Shown here: piece by piece, positions 7,820 through 16,332 of the stretch
Layout of the letters: each line of letters opens with the position of its first letter
Numbering within the stretch: position 1 is the stretch's first letter
Position numbers and translations under genes: made by a program
Assembly (NCBI GenBank): GCA_964531095.1
Contig: CAZHED010000017.1
Location: 1-64,000, forward strand
Direction: 5' to 3'
From: Palsa-1150 sp964531095
GTDB lineage: Bacteria > Myxococcota_A > Polyangia > Polyangiales > Polyangiaceae
DNA length: 64,000 bases
The notes under the pieces: model-generated
What the model saw: only the letters and a program-made list of their open reading frames with translations
Database searches by the model: none
Told to the model about the DNA's origin: nothing

Positions 7820-8461
7820 TTACTCTTTCGGTGTGGGTTCAGCGATTTGTGCGGCGGTCGAAGCGATGGCGTCGAGGACGCGCGACAGCTCGGCTGTCGT
7901 GGCGAGGCCCGTCGGCACCGGCTCGATTGGCGCCGTGACGGAATCGCGGGCCGGCTGTCCGGCGGCGGCGCGCAGCCCGGCCGCGTACTGGCCTTCGGCT
8001 GCGGTGAAATAGTGGGACTGCTTGAGCGCGTGCGCAAAGCCGTCGACGTTGCCCGTCGCGGCCTGTGCGTAGGCCTGCGGAAAGTGCGTGCGCAGCACGG
8101 CGACGTAGTCGCGTGCCCCTTCGTCGATGGACCCGTACGCACGGAACCCCTGCTGGAGGTGCACCTCGTGACCGCCGAGCACCTCGCGCGTCATGTAATT
8201 GGCAGTGTCGCCGCTCTGGCTAGCGCCTTTGATGCCCCCGAAGTTGAAGTTGTACATCGAGTTGCCGTGTGCGGTTTCGAGCGACACCTGCGCGGCGAGG
8301 ACATCGAGCGTTCGTCCGGTGGGGCGGCGGCCGGTCGAGGCTTCGAGCGCCCGGCCAAGCGCTGCGCGAATCTCGCCCATCGAAGCTGGGGTGCGCTGGG
8401 CCTGCACTTCGCGCAGGGCGCCCCGGACGCCCGCGGTCGAAGATTCAACGCCGATTCGCAT
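7820..8461 (-). CDS. FlgJ-type peptidoglycan hydrolase (muramidase half only)
   Basis: The protein is 213 aa. Residues 30-175 match the glucosaminidase (GH73) domain found in the C-terminal half of FlgJ: QVSLETAHGNSMYNFNFGGIKG with the presumed catalytic Glu in LETAHG, then FRAYGSIDEGARDYVAVL. The rod-binding half is encoded separately at 36803-37111, so this genome splits FlgJ in two. There is no signal peptide, consistent with delivery through the flagellar export apparatus. It would open peptidoglycan for the rod. It sits between flgF and fliC in the late part of the operon. The Pro/Ala-rich C-terminus looks unstructured. Confidence 0.82.
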   Translation of the reverse strand: MRIGVESSTAGVRGALREVQAQRTPASMGEIRAALGRALEASTGRRPTGRTLDVLAAQVSLETAHGNSMYNFNFGGIKGASQSGDTANYMTREVLGGHEVHLQQGFRAYGSIDEGARDYVAVLRTHFPQAYAQAATGNVDGFAHALKQSHYFTAAEGQYAAGLRAAAGQPARDSVTAPIEPVPTGLATTAELSRVLDAIASTAAQIAEPTPKE

Positions 8462-8493
8462 GAAGGAACACCAAGCAACCCCCGGGCCGAGGG

Positions 8494-8838
8494 TCAGAAT
8501 GTGTAGCGCTTGGCCGGTTCCACATCGCTGTGCAGCATCACCAGGTCTTCGAGAAGCCCGAGGAGGATCCCCTCGAGCACTCGGTTGCCGAGCAGCGCGA
8601 TCTGCTGGGCGAGGGCGTGCTTCCTGAGGTTCGGATGATGCTGCCGGAAGCGGAGCTCCACCCTCGCCTTGAGAACAGGCATCGTAGCAATGTGGCGGGC
8701 GAGAACGTCGGCGCCCGCGCGCGGGTCGTTAAGCGTCGCAAGGAGCGACTGAAGAGCCCCGATTCTCTCCAAATCGGCCACGCTGACTTGCGTGGGGTCC
8801 TCCGGCATGGTCGTCGTGTCGCGGCGTGAGTGGTTCAT
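8494..8838 (-). CDS. Small HDOD-like protein of unknown function
   Basis: The protein is 114 aa and starts at ATG 8838, which overlaps the flgF stop (ATGA). After about 25 polar residues it has a helical core, VLARHIATMPVLKARVELRFRQ then QQIALLGNRVLEGILLGLLEDL. This recalls the first helices of HDOD output domains (xxIxxDPxLxxxVL ... AIxxLGxxxLxxLxL). It is much shorter than a full HDOD domain of about 200 residues. A second in-frame ATG at 8808 is possible. The tight coupling to flgF and position before the muramidase place it in the flagellar operon. The HDOD comparison is a weak inference; its function is unknown. Confidence 0.6.
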   Translation of the reverse strand: MNHSRRDTTTMPEDPTQVSVADLERIGALQSLLATLNDPRAGADVLARHIATMPVLKARVELRFRQHHPNLRKHALAQQIALLGNRVLEGILLGLLEDLVMLHSDVEPAKRYTF

Positions 8839-9566
8839 TGCGTCGCGTCGGGTACGGTGGTCACCACTTTGCGGTCTGCGTCGCGGAATGCGTCGATGAC
8901 GCGCTGGAAGGCGTCGAACGTGCGCGTGGCGGTGACCAAATCGGTCATCGCTCCGACCACGTTGGCGTTCGACTCCTCGAGCTGGCCGACTTGGATCGGT
9001 CCCCGCGAAGGGGTCATCGCGCCGGCGGCCGGCGTCGCAAGGAGAAGCGGCCCTTGATCGTGCGAGAGACTCGCGGGCTGCGCAAAGGTCACGAGCTTGA
9101 CGCGAGCGCCTACGTCCGCGCCCTGCCAAACTTGTCCAGAGTCGTCGATCCGAACGCCCTTCGTGCCGCCCGCGAGCTTGATGCTCTTGCCGTCCTCGCC
9201 GAGCACCGTGTCGCCGCGGGCGTTTCGCAGCACTCCGTCGGCTCCGACCTGAAGCGACGCGGCCCGGGTGTAGCGCTCACCGCGCGGCGTGGAAACCGCG
9301 AGATACGTGCCCTCGGGCATTGCAAAATCGAGGGGGTTGCCGGTCGGGCGCAGGGCACCCCGCGTCGTATCGAGCTGCGTTCCGTCGAAGGACGCGAAGT
9401 GCGAGCCGGACGCCGCGGAGCCCGCACGCGCAAGCTCCTCGCGGAATACCGGACGTACCCGCTGATAGCCGTCGGTATTCGCATTGGCGAGGTTCGCCGC
9501 CGTGGAGTCGAGGTTGCTCGTCTGCGCGATGGCGCCGCTCAGCGCGACGTAGATGCCGTCCGACAC
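8835..9566 (-). CDS. flgF: Flagellar proximal rod protein FlgF
   Basis: The protein is 243 aa. The N-terminal rod motif (YVALSGAIAQTSNLDSTAANLANANTDGYQ), the central NPLDFAMPEGTYLAVSTPRGERYTRAAS and the C-terminal QVGQLEESNANVVGAMTDLVTATRTFDAFQ identify a flagellar basal-body rod protein. I call it FlgF because a typical FlgG is encoded at 33426 and FlgB and FlgC are elsewhere. It starts with GTG at 9566, one nt after the fliA stop, with GGGAGGGAG just upstream. In enteric bacteria flgF and flgG are adjacent; here they are 24 kb apart. Confidence 0.88.
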   Translation of the reverse strand: MSDGIYVALSGAIAQTSNLDSTAANLANANTDGYQRVRPVFREELARAGSAASGSHFASFDGTQLDTTRGALRPTGNPLDFAMPEGTYLAVSTPRGERYTRAASLQVGADGVLRNARGDTVLGEDGKSIKLAGGTKGVRIDDSGQVWQGADVGARVKLVTFAQPASLSHDQGPLLLATPAAGAMTPSRGPIQVGQLEESNANVVGAMTDLVTATRTFDAFQRVIDAFRDADRKVVTTVPDATQ

Positions 9567-9567
9567 G

Positions 9568-10287
9568 TCACTCCCTCCCCACCGCTGCGCGAAGACGGTG
9601 AATGGCCTCGGTGTGCAGCTGCGACACCCGCGACTCGCCCACCCCGAGCACGGCGCCGATCTGGCGCAACGTACACCCCTCCTGGTAGTAGAGCGCCAGC
9701 ACCTGCAGGAGCTTGGGCGGCAGCGTGTCCATCGCGGAGGCGACCGCGTCCGCGAGGCGGCGCTTGGCCACGGCGTCGTCGATCGTATCGCCTGCGCTCT
9801 CGACCTCGATGTCGTCGAGGTCGAGCAGCTCGAGTCGCGCCATGCCGGCCGCAGCGATCTTCTCGAGGAGCTCTCGATAGCCGCGCAACGGCATGCCCAT
9901 CGACTCGGCGATCTCTTCTTCTTCCGGCTCGCGACCGAGCTTCTGGGAGAGGCCTCGAATCGAGTGCGCGACCTTCTTGGATGCGCGGCGCAGATCGCGC
10001 GTCGCCGGGTCGAGACTGCGCAGGTAGTCGAGCATGGCGCCGCGAACGCGGTAGAGGGCGTACGCCTGGAACTCTTCGTCCGGCATGTTCGTCGCGCTGC
10101 GCTGATACGCCTCCATCAGGCCGACCCACCCGTAACCTACGAGGTCCGCCACAGTGATGGTGGCGGGCACGCGACGCGCGAGACGCATTGCGGTTCGTCT
10201 CACGAGCGGCAAGAAGCGCTCGTACTCGGTGCGATCCATCGAGCGACGAGCGCGCGACTCGGCTTCTGCGATCACGGCCATGCTCAT
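9568..10287 (-). CDS. fliA: Flagellar sigma factor FliA (sigma-28)
   Basis: The protein is 239 aa. Region 2 (YERFLPLVRRTAMRLARRVPATITVADLVGYGWVGLMEAYQR) with AYALYRVRGAMLDYLRSLD, a region 3 (RRASKKVAHSIRGLSQKLGREPEEEEIAESMG) and region 4 (TLPPKLLQVLALYYQEGCTLRQIGAVLGVGESRVSQLHTEAIHRLR) give the standard FliA layout. The ATG at 10287 overlaps the flhF stop (ATGA). It would transcribe the genes carrying the TAAA-N15-GCCG promoters seen at fliC, flgM and 40852, and it is inhibited by FlgM. No flhG gene separates flhF from fliA, unlike the common flhF-flhG-fliA order. Confidence 0.95.
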   Translation of the reverse strand: MSMAVIAEAESRARRSMDRTEYERFLPLVRRTAMRLARRVPATITVADLVGYGWVGLMEAYQRSATNMPDEEFQAYALYRVRGAMLDYLRSLDPATRDLRRASKKVAHSIRGLSQKLGREPEEEEIAESMGMPLRGYRELLEKIAAAGMARLELLDLDDIEVESAGDTIDDAVAKRRLADAVASAMDTLPPKLLQVLALYYQEGCTLRQIGAVLGVGESRVSQLHTEAIHRLRAAVGRE

Positions 10288-11444
10288 GCTGCACCCCGAG
10301 GCGCGACGTAATCGACCAGGGCGCCGACGGTCGCCGGGGCGATGTCTTCGGGGACCCGCTGGCCGAAGCACATGACCGAGACGGGGAGCTTCGACGCCCA
10401 ACTTGCGTGCACGATGCCCGCCGGGGCGTCGGTTTCGTCGATCTTCGTGATGGCGACGGACGTCGGTGCGAGAGCGCCGTATCGGCGGACGATTCGGGCA
10501 GCGTCGTTGGCGCGCAGCGTTGCCGGCACGCAGAGCAAGACATGGCGCCTGCGCGACGACGCTTTTTGAGACTTGCGAGGCGCGAGAGCGAGCTCGACGC
10601 CGTCGGCGGTGGGCGGGCGACCCGACGTGTCGACCATCACCACGTCGGTCCGCGCCGAATCAATGATCGCGCGAAGCTCGTCGGACGAGCGGGCAGTGGC
10701 CAGGTCTGCCCCCATCAGGTCCGCGTAGCAGGCGAGCTGCTCCGCTGCGCCGACGCGAAACGAATCGCAACCAACCAGCGTCACGCTCTTGCCGTCGATG
10801 CGCGCGCGGGCCGCGAGCTTCGCCGCGGTCGTCGTCTTTCCGACGCCGCTCGGGCCGACGACCGCGAGCAATACGGGGCCGCCGTCGAGCGGCCATGCCG
10901 TCGCCGGAAGCAGGCGGGCCAGCTCTTCTCGAAGCGCGGCCTCGTCATAGGGTCTTCCTTTGAGGGCGCGGACGACCGCCTGGACGGCCGGGCCTTCGAT
11001 GCCGAGCGCGCGAAGCGCCGCCGCCACCTTGTCGCGTCCCGGCTTCGCGCCGGCGAGGCCCTCGACGAGCTCGCGAAGCTGCGCGATCTCCGCGGCCAGG
11101 TCCCCGGAATCTCCGGACTTGGCGAGCATCGTCTTGAGAGAACGAAGGTCTCCTTTCAGCTCCGCCCGAAGCGCGGCGACGTCGGACGCGGACTTCGGCG
11201 ACGCCGTGGCGGCCTCGTACGCGCCTGGCGCGAAGAGCCCGTGCGGCTCGCCGGTGGAAGCCGCGCCTCGCGCGGGCTGTGGAAGCGTCGCGGCGAGCTC
11301 TATGTCGGAAGCACCGAACCAACCGCCGATACCGGGGCGGGACACGGACCGCGTGGTCAGCACGACGGCCTCGGGGCCGAGCTGCTCGAGGGCGGCGCGG
11401 TGCGCCTCCACTACGTTTCGACCACGGAAGAGCTGGGGGCTCAT
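10284..11444 (-). CDS. flhF: Flagellar biosynthesis GTPase FlhF
   Basis: The protein is 386 aa. An N-terminal segment (MSPQLFRGRNVVEAHRAALEQLGPEAVVLTTR) typical of FlhF precedes a charged linker and an SRP-type NG GTPase: G1 GPSGVGKTT (197-205), G2 CDSFRVGAAEQL, G3 DTSGR, G4 ITKIDET. FlhF marks the site of flagellar assembly, usually a cell pole, and activates FliF insertion. The DTSGR motif deviates slightly from the usual DTAGR. The start at 11444 has AAAGGAG 6 nt upstream; the longer open frame is not conserved. It overlaps fliA and its usual antagonist FlhG is absent from the window. Confidence 0.93.
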   Translation of the reverse strand: MSPQLFRGRNVVEAHRAALEQLGPEAVVLTTRSVSRPGIGGWFGASDIELAATLPQPARGAASTGEPHGLFAPGAYEAATASPKSASDVAALRAELKGDLRSLKTMLAKSGDSGDLAAEIAQLRELVEGLAGAKPGRDKVAAALRALGIEGPAVQAVVRALKGRPYDEAALREELARLLPATAWPLDGGPVLLAVVGPSGVGKTTTAAKLAARARIDGKSVTLVGCDSFRVGAAEQLACYADLMGADLATARSSDELRAIIDSARTDVVMVDTSGRPPTADGVELALAPRKSQKASSRRRHVLLCVPATLRANDAARIVRRYGALAPTSVAITKIDETDAPAGIVHASWASKLPVSVMCFGQRVPEDIAPATVGALVDYVAPRGAA

Positions 11445-11475
11445 ATTCGACTCCTTTACCTCTCGATATCGCGGA

Positions 11476-13548
11476 CTACTGGACGGACAGCCGCTCGATG
11501 ATGCGCAGCGGCACGGTGGCGTCGACCTCGCGGAACGAAGCGACGACGACATTGGGAAGCTTTCGCTCGAAGATCGCGCGCACGTAGCGGCGCAGATCGG
11601 GCGGCGCGATGATGCATGGAATCGACGTCGCGCCGGCCTTGGCCACGGCCTTTTCGGCGTTGGCCGTCAGCCCGCGCAGGACCTCGGGATCGAGCGCGCC
11701 GCCGGCCCCGGACGCGATGTCGCGCAGCGAGCGGCGAAGGACCTCTTCGAGCCGCGGGTCCAGCGCCAGGGCCGTGACGCATCCGTCGGTGCCGCGGAGG
11801 CGTGACGTGATGTGAGCGCCCAGGCGCTCTCGTACGAGCTCCGTGAGCTGCTCCGGATCTTTGGTCTGGGCGGACAGCTCCGCGAGCGACTCGAGGATCG
11901 TCCGCGTGTCGCGGACCGACACTCCCTCGCGGACCAAGTTGCGCATGACGCGAACCACGTCTCCGAGTGAGAGCAAGTTCGGAACCACGTCGTCGACGAG
12001 CTTCGGCGCGGCCCGCGCCAGGAGGTCGAGCAGGTGTTGGACCTCCTGGCGACCGAGGAGCTTGTACGAGTTGGTGCGAAGCAGCTCGCCGAGGTGCGTC
12101 GCGATGATCGTCGCGTGGTCGACGACTGTGTAGCCAAGCGCCTCGGCAAGCTCCTTGTCGCGTGGAGCCACCCACGTCGCGGGCATGCCGAAGGTCGGGT
12201 CCACCGTGCGCTCGCCTTCGAGCGGCGACGACCCGCCCGTCGGGTCGATGGCCAGGAGGCGCCCCGCCTTGCACTGGCCCGAACCGATCTCGTTGCCCAT
12301 GATCAAAACGCGGTACGCACCCGGCGGAAGCTGAAGGTTGTCGCTGACGTGCACCGGTGGCACGACGATGCCCAAGTCGCGGGCGACCTGCTGCCTCAGC
12401 ACCGCCATTCGATCGAGCAGCGTGCCGCCTCGACTCGCGTCGACGGTCGACACCAGCTCGTAGCCCACTTCCAGCGCGAGTAAGTCGAGGGCGAGCGCGG
12501 CGTCGACCTCCTCGGCAGGATTGCGCTTCTTGTCGGCAGCAGACTCAATCGCACTCTTCGCGACCGCCGCCGCCTCCGTCGTCTTCGATGCGCGCCGTGC
12601 CAGAAGCACGAGTCCACCGGCCAGCAGCCAGCACGGGAACAACGGCATCCCGGGCATCAGACCGAGCACCGTCAGAATTCCGGCGGTCATGACGACCGGT
12701 CGACGCCTCGCCATCAGCTGCTGCGCGAACGCCCGCCCGATCTGGTCGCCGGTCGCACTTCGGGTCACAACGATGCCGGAGGCCGCCGACACGAGGAGCG
12801 CCGGAAGCTGGGACACGAGCGCGTCGCCGACGGTCAGCACGGAGAACGTTTCGGCCGCCTTGGCGAGGTCCATTCCGCGCATCACGCCGAGGATCAGCCC
12901 GCCGGTGAGGTTGATCCCGGTGATGAGCAGGCCGGCGACGGCGTCGCCTTGGACGAACTTGCTGGCGCCGTCCATGGCGCCGTAGAAGTCTGCCTCGCGC
13001 TCGAGGCCCTTTCGGCGCGCGCGCGCCTGCTCGCTCGTGATCGCCCCGGACGACAGGTCGGCGTCGATGGCCATCTGCTTGCCGGGCATCGCGTCGAGCG
13101 TGAATCGGGCGGCCACTTCGGCGACGCGCCCGGCGCCCTTGGTCACCACGACGAAGTTGATGACCGTCAGGATGAGAAAGACGACGAGACCGACGAGGAC
13201 GTTGCCCTCCACGACGAAGCGTCCGAACGCCTCCACCACCGAGCCGGCCGACCCCTGCCCCTCGCCGCCGTGCAGCAGGATGAGACGCGTCGTCGCGACG
13301 TTGAGGCTCAGCCGCAAGAGCGTGGCGATAAGAACGAACGCGGGAAATGCGCTGAACTCGAGCGCCTCCTCGATGAAGAGCGCCGTCAGGAAGACGCCGA
13401 CGGCGAGGGCCAACGAGAAAGCCAGCAGAAGGTCCAGCAGCTGCGGCGGCAGCGGCAGCACCATCATCAGCACGATGCCGATGATGCCGAGCGGCACCAC
13501 CGCATCCCACTTCCGCCCCTTGGGTGCTACGAATGCCTCAGCCGCCAC
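11476..13548 (-). CDS. flhA: Flagellar export gate protein FlhA
   Basis: The protein is 690 aa. About eight membrane segments occupy residues 15-330, with the signature FVLIATLLRLSLNVATTRLILL. The FHIPEP cytoplasmic loop follows (GAGRVAEVAARFTLDAMPGKQMAIDADLSSGAIT) with the conserved TLDAMPGKQMAIDAD. A large cytoplasmic domain contains PPVHVSDNLQLPPGAYRVLIMG and VVDHATIIATHL. It forms the nonameric ring of the type III export gate that docks chaperone-substrate complexes. The GTG start at 13548 is the only sensible one. It lies 9 nt past the flhB stop and 31 nt upstream of flhF. Confidence 0.96.
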   Translation of the reverse strand: MAAEAFVAPKGRKWDAVVPLGIIGIVLMMVLPLPPQLLDLLLAFSLALAVGVFLTALFIEEALEFSAFPAFVLIATLLRLSLNVATTRLILLHGGEGQGSAGSVVEAFGRFVVEGNVLVGLVVFLILTVINFVVVTKGAGRVAEVAARFTLDAMPGKQMAIDADLSSGAITSEQARARRKGLEREADFYGAMDGASKFVQGDAVAGLLITGINLTGGLILGVMRGMDLAKAAETFSVLTVGDALVSQLPALLVSAASGIVVTRSATGDQIGRAFAQQLMARRRPVVMTAGILTVLGLMPGMPLFPCWLLAGGLVLLARRASKTTEAAAVAKSAIESAADKKRNPAEEVDAALALDLLALEVGYELVSTVDASRGGTLLDRMAVLRQQVARDLGIVVPPVHVSDNLQLPPGAYRVLIMGNEIGSGQCKAGRLLAIDPTGGSSPLEGERTVDPTFGMPATWVAPRDKELAEALGYTVVDHATIIATHLGELLRTNSYKLLGRQEVQHLLDLLARAAPKLVDDVVPNLLSLGDVVRVMRNLVREGVSVRDTRTILESLAELSAQTKDPEQLTELVRERLGAHITSRLRGTDGCVTALALDPRLEEVLRRSLRDIASGAGGALDPEVLRGLTANAEKAVAKAGATSIPCIIAPPDLRRYVRAIFERKLPNVVVASFREVDATVPLRIIERLSVQ

Positions 13549-13557
13549 GAGGCGACA

Positions 13558-14634
13558 CTACGCACGGCGCGTGCCGCGCTTTCGTCCGCCGCGCAGCCGG
13601 AAGACGAAGGCCAGGACTCGGGCGACCGCCGCGAAGTGGGCTACGGGAATCGTGTGGCCGACGGGCACCTCGGCGTCGAGAGCGCGCGCAAGCCGCCGGT
13701 TTTCCAGGATAGGAATTCCGAACTTACGGGCTTCGGCTCGGATGCGCAGCGCCACGTCGTCGTGCCCTTTGGCCAACACCACCGGCGCGGCGTCCTTTTC
13801 GTCGTAGCGCAGAGCGACGGCGACGTGCGTCGGATTGGTGACGACCACATCGGCCTTCTTGACGTTCTGAAGCGCACGCTTCTTCGCCAGCGCGCGCGCG
13901 CGCGCCTTCATGCGCGCCTTGATCTTCGGATCGCCCTCGTTCTGGCGCATGTCCTCCATGAATTCCTGACGCGTCATCTTCATCTCTTGGGAGAGACGGA
14001 AGCGGCTCTGCGCGTAGTCGATGGCGGCGATGGCCGCGAGCACACCTGCGGCATTCAGCACGATGTGCACGGCGGCATCCACGAGACGAGGTATCGCGAC
14101 ATCGACCGACGTCCGCGCCAGCTCCAGCAGCCCGGGCAGCTCGATCAGCGCCGCGCGGTAGGCAACGTACCCGACCACACCGACGCGCAGGATGCTCATG
14201 AGCATCTCGACGACCGCTTGCTTGGGCGACGCGATCTGCCGGAGTCGTGCGACGGGGTCCAGCCGCTCGGGTTTGAACCCGACCGCGTCCAAGTTCAATC
14301 GCAGACCGGTCTGCGCGAGACCGGCAACCGAGGCCGCGACGCACGCGGCGACGCACGCGGGGCCGGCAATCGTGAGGAGGGCCTCGCCGGCGAAGCGAAA
14401 TGCGTCGCCAGAACCGCCGTGAGCGAGCGCGCCGATGTCGCCATAGGAAGCCGCGAACAGGCGGTCCAAGGCTTTGCCGATGCCTGCGCGCGAGCCCAGG
14501 AGCGCTCCGGTGACCGCCATCGTCGCCGCGACGCCCGCCGCGTCCCGTGCCCGAGGGAAGCGCCCCTGCTTGCGAAACTCCTCGCGGCGATGCGCGGTGG
14601 GCTCGAACTGCTTCTCGCCTTGCTGCGAGCTCAT
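13558..14634 (-). CDS. flhB: Flagellar export switch protein FlhB
   Basis: The protein is 358 aa. The charged N-terminus (KQFEPTAHRREEFRKQGRFPRARD), four hydrophobic segments between residues 35 and 210, and the autocleavage site NPTH (267-270) within VVVTNPTHVAVALRYDEKDAAPVVLAKG identify FlhB. Cleavage between Asn and Pro switches export from rod/hook to filament substrates in response to FliK. The C-terminal end is Arg-rich (FRLRGGRKRGTRRA). The ATG overlaps the fliR stop by ATGA, so fliR and flhB are translationally coupled. Confidence 0.95.
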   Translation of the reverse strand: MSSQQGEKQFEPTAHRREEFRKQGRFPRARDAAGVAATMAVTGALLGSRAGIGKALDRLFAASYGDIGALAHGGSGDAFRFAGEALLTIAGPACVAACVAASVAGLAQTGLRLNLDAVGFKPERLDPVARLRQIASPKQAVVEMLMSILRVGVVGYVAYRAALIELPGLLELARTSVDVAIPRLVDAAVHIVLNAAGVLAAIAAIDYAQSRFRLSQEMKMTRQEFMEDMRQNEGDPKIKARMKARARALAKKRALQNVKKADVVVTNPTHVAVALRYDEKDAAPVVLAKGHDDVALRIRAEARKFGIPILENRRLARALDAEVPVGHTIPVAHFAAVARVLAFVFRLRGGRKRGTRRA

Positions 14635-15407
14635 CTTCGCATGGCGGCGAGCGACTGATCGATGAACGGTGCGAGCGACGCGAAGTGCGCCGTCAGACCC
14701 GAGGTCATGTCGTCGAGACAGGCGAGCATGCTGACGATGCCGCTGGTGAAGAGCACCCCGAACCCGACGCTGAAGATCTGAACCGAGGGGGCGGCGCGCG
14801 ACACCATCGCGAGCGCCAGCTGCACGAGAAGCGCCACTCCTACGACGGGCGTGGCCAGGCGCACGCCAACGACGAATGCGTCGGTGCCCAAGTCGACGAA
14901 GCGCAAGATCGGCGCGCCGAGCACCGCCGCCGTGCCGACCGGCAGCGCCCGGAAAGACTCAAGCAGTCCGCCCAGTGCGACCCGATGCACGCCCGCAGAG
15001 AGCGCCACCAGCATGGCGCACAGTCCGACGACACGACCGACGGCCGTCTCGGGGGCGTCCATCGTCGGGTTGAGGACCGACGGCGACGAGAGTCCGGTCA
15101 TCTGGCCGAGCACAGCGCCCAGAACCTCGGCCGATGCGAAGACGAACAGAAAGGCGACCCCGACGACGATGCCGCACCCGAGCTCGAGCATCGCCTGCCC
15201 CGCGAGCTCGAGGCTCAGCTCCCGGGGCACTGCGGCGGCCGGAGCGAATGCCATCGCCACCCAGGAGAGGACGACCACCAGTGTGACCCGTTGCGTCCTG
15301 CTCACATTTCCCCCGGGAAACGGGGAGACGACGACGAACCCGGCGATGCGACTCGCTGCGAGCGCGAAGAGCGCGGCGTTCGTCATGATCAGGCGTTGCA
15401 AAAGCAT
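14631..15407 (-). CDS. fliR: Flagellar export gate protein FliR
   Basis: The protein is 258 aa with about six hydrophobic segments. Characteristic FliR features include ALAASRIAGFVVVSPFPGG near the N-terminus and ELGCGIVVGVAFLFVFASAEVLGAVLGQMTGLS in the middle. It forms the core export gate with FliP and FliQ. Its ATG shares one base with the fliQ stop (TGATG). The gene order fliP-fliQ-fliR-flhB-flhA is the classical one. Confidence 0.93.
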   Translation of the reverse strand: MLLQRLIMTNAALFALAASRIAGFVVVSPFPGGNVSRTQRVTLVVVLSWVAMAFAPAAAVPRELSLELAGQAMLELGCGIVVGVAFLFVFASAEVLGAVLGQMTGLSSPSVLNPTMDAPETAVGRVVGLCAMLVALSAGVHRVALGGLLESFRALPVGTAAVLGAPILRFVDLGTDAFVVGVRLATPVVGVALLVQLALAMVSRAAPSVQIFSVGFGVLFTSGIVSMLACLDDMTSGLTAHFASLAPFIDQSLAAMRR

Positions 15408-15676
15408 CAGTGCACGACGTTCGCGATCGCGGCCAGGTTTGCGCGCGTGTAATCGAGCACGTACGTCGCGAGCGGCGACCCGACGGCGGCTGCGACGGCG
15501 ATCACGGCCACGACCTTGACCACGAAGCTGATGCTCGCCTCGTTCACCTGGGTCGCCGTCTGTACGATTCCCACGAAGACGCCCGCCATGACCGACACCG
15601 CAAGGAGCGGCCCCGTGACGACCAGCGTCGTGCGAAGCAAGGCGGCGACGAGCGTTACCGCCTGATCGGGGTTCAC
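15407..15676 (-). CDS. fliQ: Flagellar export gate protein FliQ
   Basis: The protein is 89 aa, exactly the family length, with two transmembrane helices (LLRTTLVVTGPLLAVSVMAGVFVGIVQTATQVNEASISFVVKVVAVIAV). The VGIVQTATQVNE turn is diagnostic. It starts with GTG at 15676, which overlaps the fliP stop (GTGA), with GAGGAG 7 nt upstream. The open frame extends well upstream but that part only shadows fliP. Four FliQ copies wrap the FliP-FliR core in the export gate. Confidence 0.94.
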   Translation of the reverse strand: MNPDQAVTLVAALLRTTLVVTGPLLAVSVMAGVFVGIVQTATQVNEASISFVVKVVAVIAVAAAVGSPLATYVLDYTRANLAAIANVVH

Positions 15677-16332
15677 GCGAAGCTCCTCAACAATGAGCCG
15701 ACCAGCAGGTGCCACCCGTCCGCCACGACGAAGAGCAGGAGCTTGATCGGCAGGCTGATGGTGGTCGGCGGGACCATCATCATGCCCAGTGACATGAGGA
15801 TCGAAGAGACGGCGAGGTCGATCACGAGAAACGGAAGAAGGACGAGGACCCCCATCTGGAACGCGGTCGTGAGCTCGCTCACCACGAACGCTGGCGCCGC
15901 GATGCGTATCGGCACTTCTTCTTCGGTCTTCGGGAGGGGCAACCGCGTCGCCGAGTAGAAGAGCGCCAGGTCGGCTTCGCGGGTTTGGCGCAACATGAAC
16001 GACCGCAGCGGGCTGCTCGCCCGCTCGAGGGCCTGGACATCGCTGATGGTGCCCGCCGCGTACGGCTCGTACGCGTCGTGCGCGATGGCGGAGAGCACCG
16101 GCGCCATGGTGAAACAAGTGAGAAAGAGGGAGAGCCCGACGATCACTTGCGTCGGAGGCGTCTGCTGGGTGCCGATGCCTTGCCGCACGAAGCCGAGCAC
16201 GATGACCACGCGGGTGAACGAGGTCATCGTGAGGACGATGGCCGGAAGAAGAGACAGGATCGTGAGGAGCGCAAGGATCTTGAGCTGGGGCGAGAGCCCC
16301 GGCGCATTGATCGCGCTCAAGTCCGGGATCAT
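15673..16332 (-). CDS. fliP: Flagellar export gate protein FliP
   Basis: The protein is 219 aa. It has the FliP signatures ILSLLPAIVLTMTSFTRVVIVLGFVRQGIGTQQTPPTQVIVGLSLFLT and SELTTAFQMGVLVLLPFLVIDLAVSSILMSLGMMMVPPTTISLPIKLLLFVVADGW. Four membrane segments are visible. Unlike enterobacterial FliP it lacks a long cleavable signal peptide. Its ATG overlaps the fliO stop (ATGA). Five copies form the export pore. Confidence 0.95.
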   Translation of the reverse strand: MIPDLSAINAPGLSPQLKILALLTILSLLPAIVLTMTSFTRVVIVLGFVRQGIGTQQTPPTQVIVGLSLFLTCFTMAPVLSAIAHDAYEPYAAGTISDVQALERASSPLRSFMLRQTREADLALFYSATRLPLPKTEEEVPIRIAAPAFVVSELTTAFQMGVLVLLPFLVIDLAVSSILMSLGMMMVPPTTISLPIKLLLFVVADGWHLLVGSLLRSFA

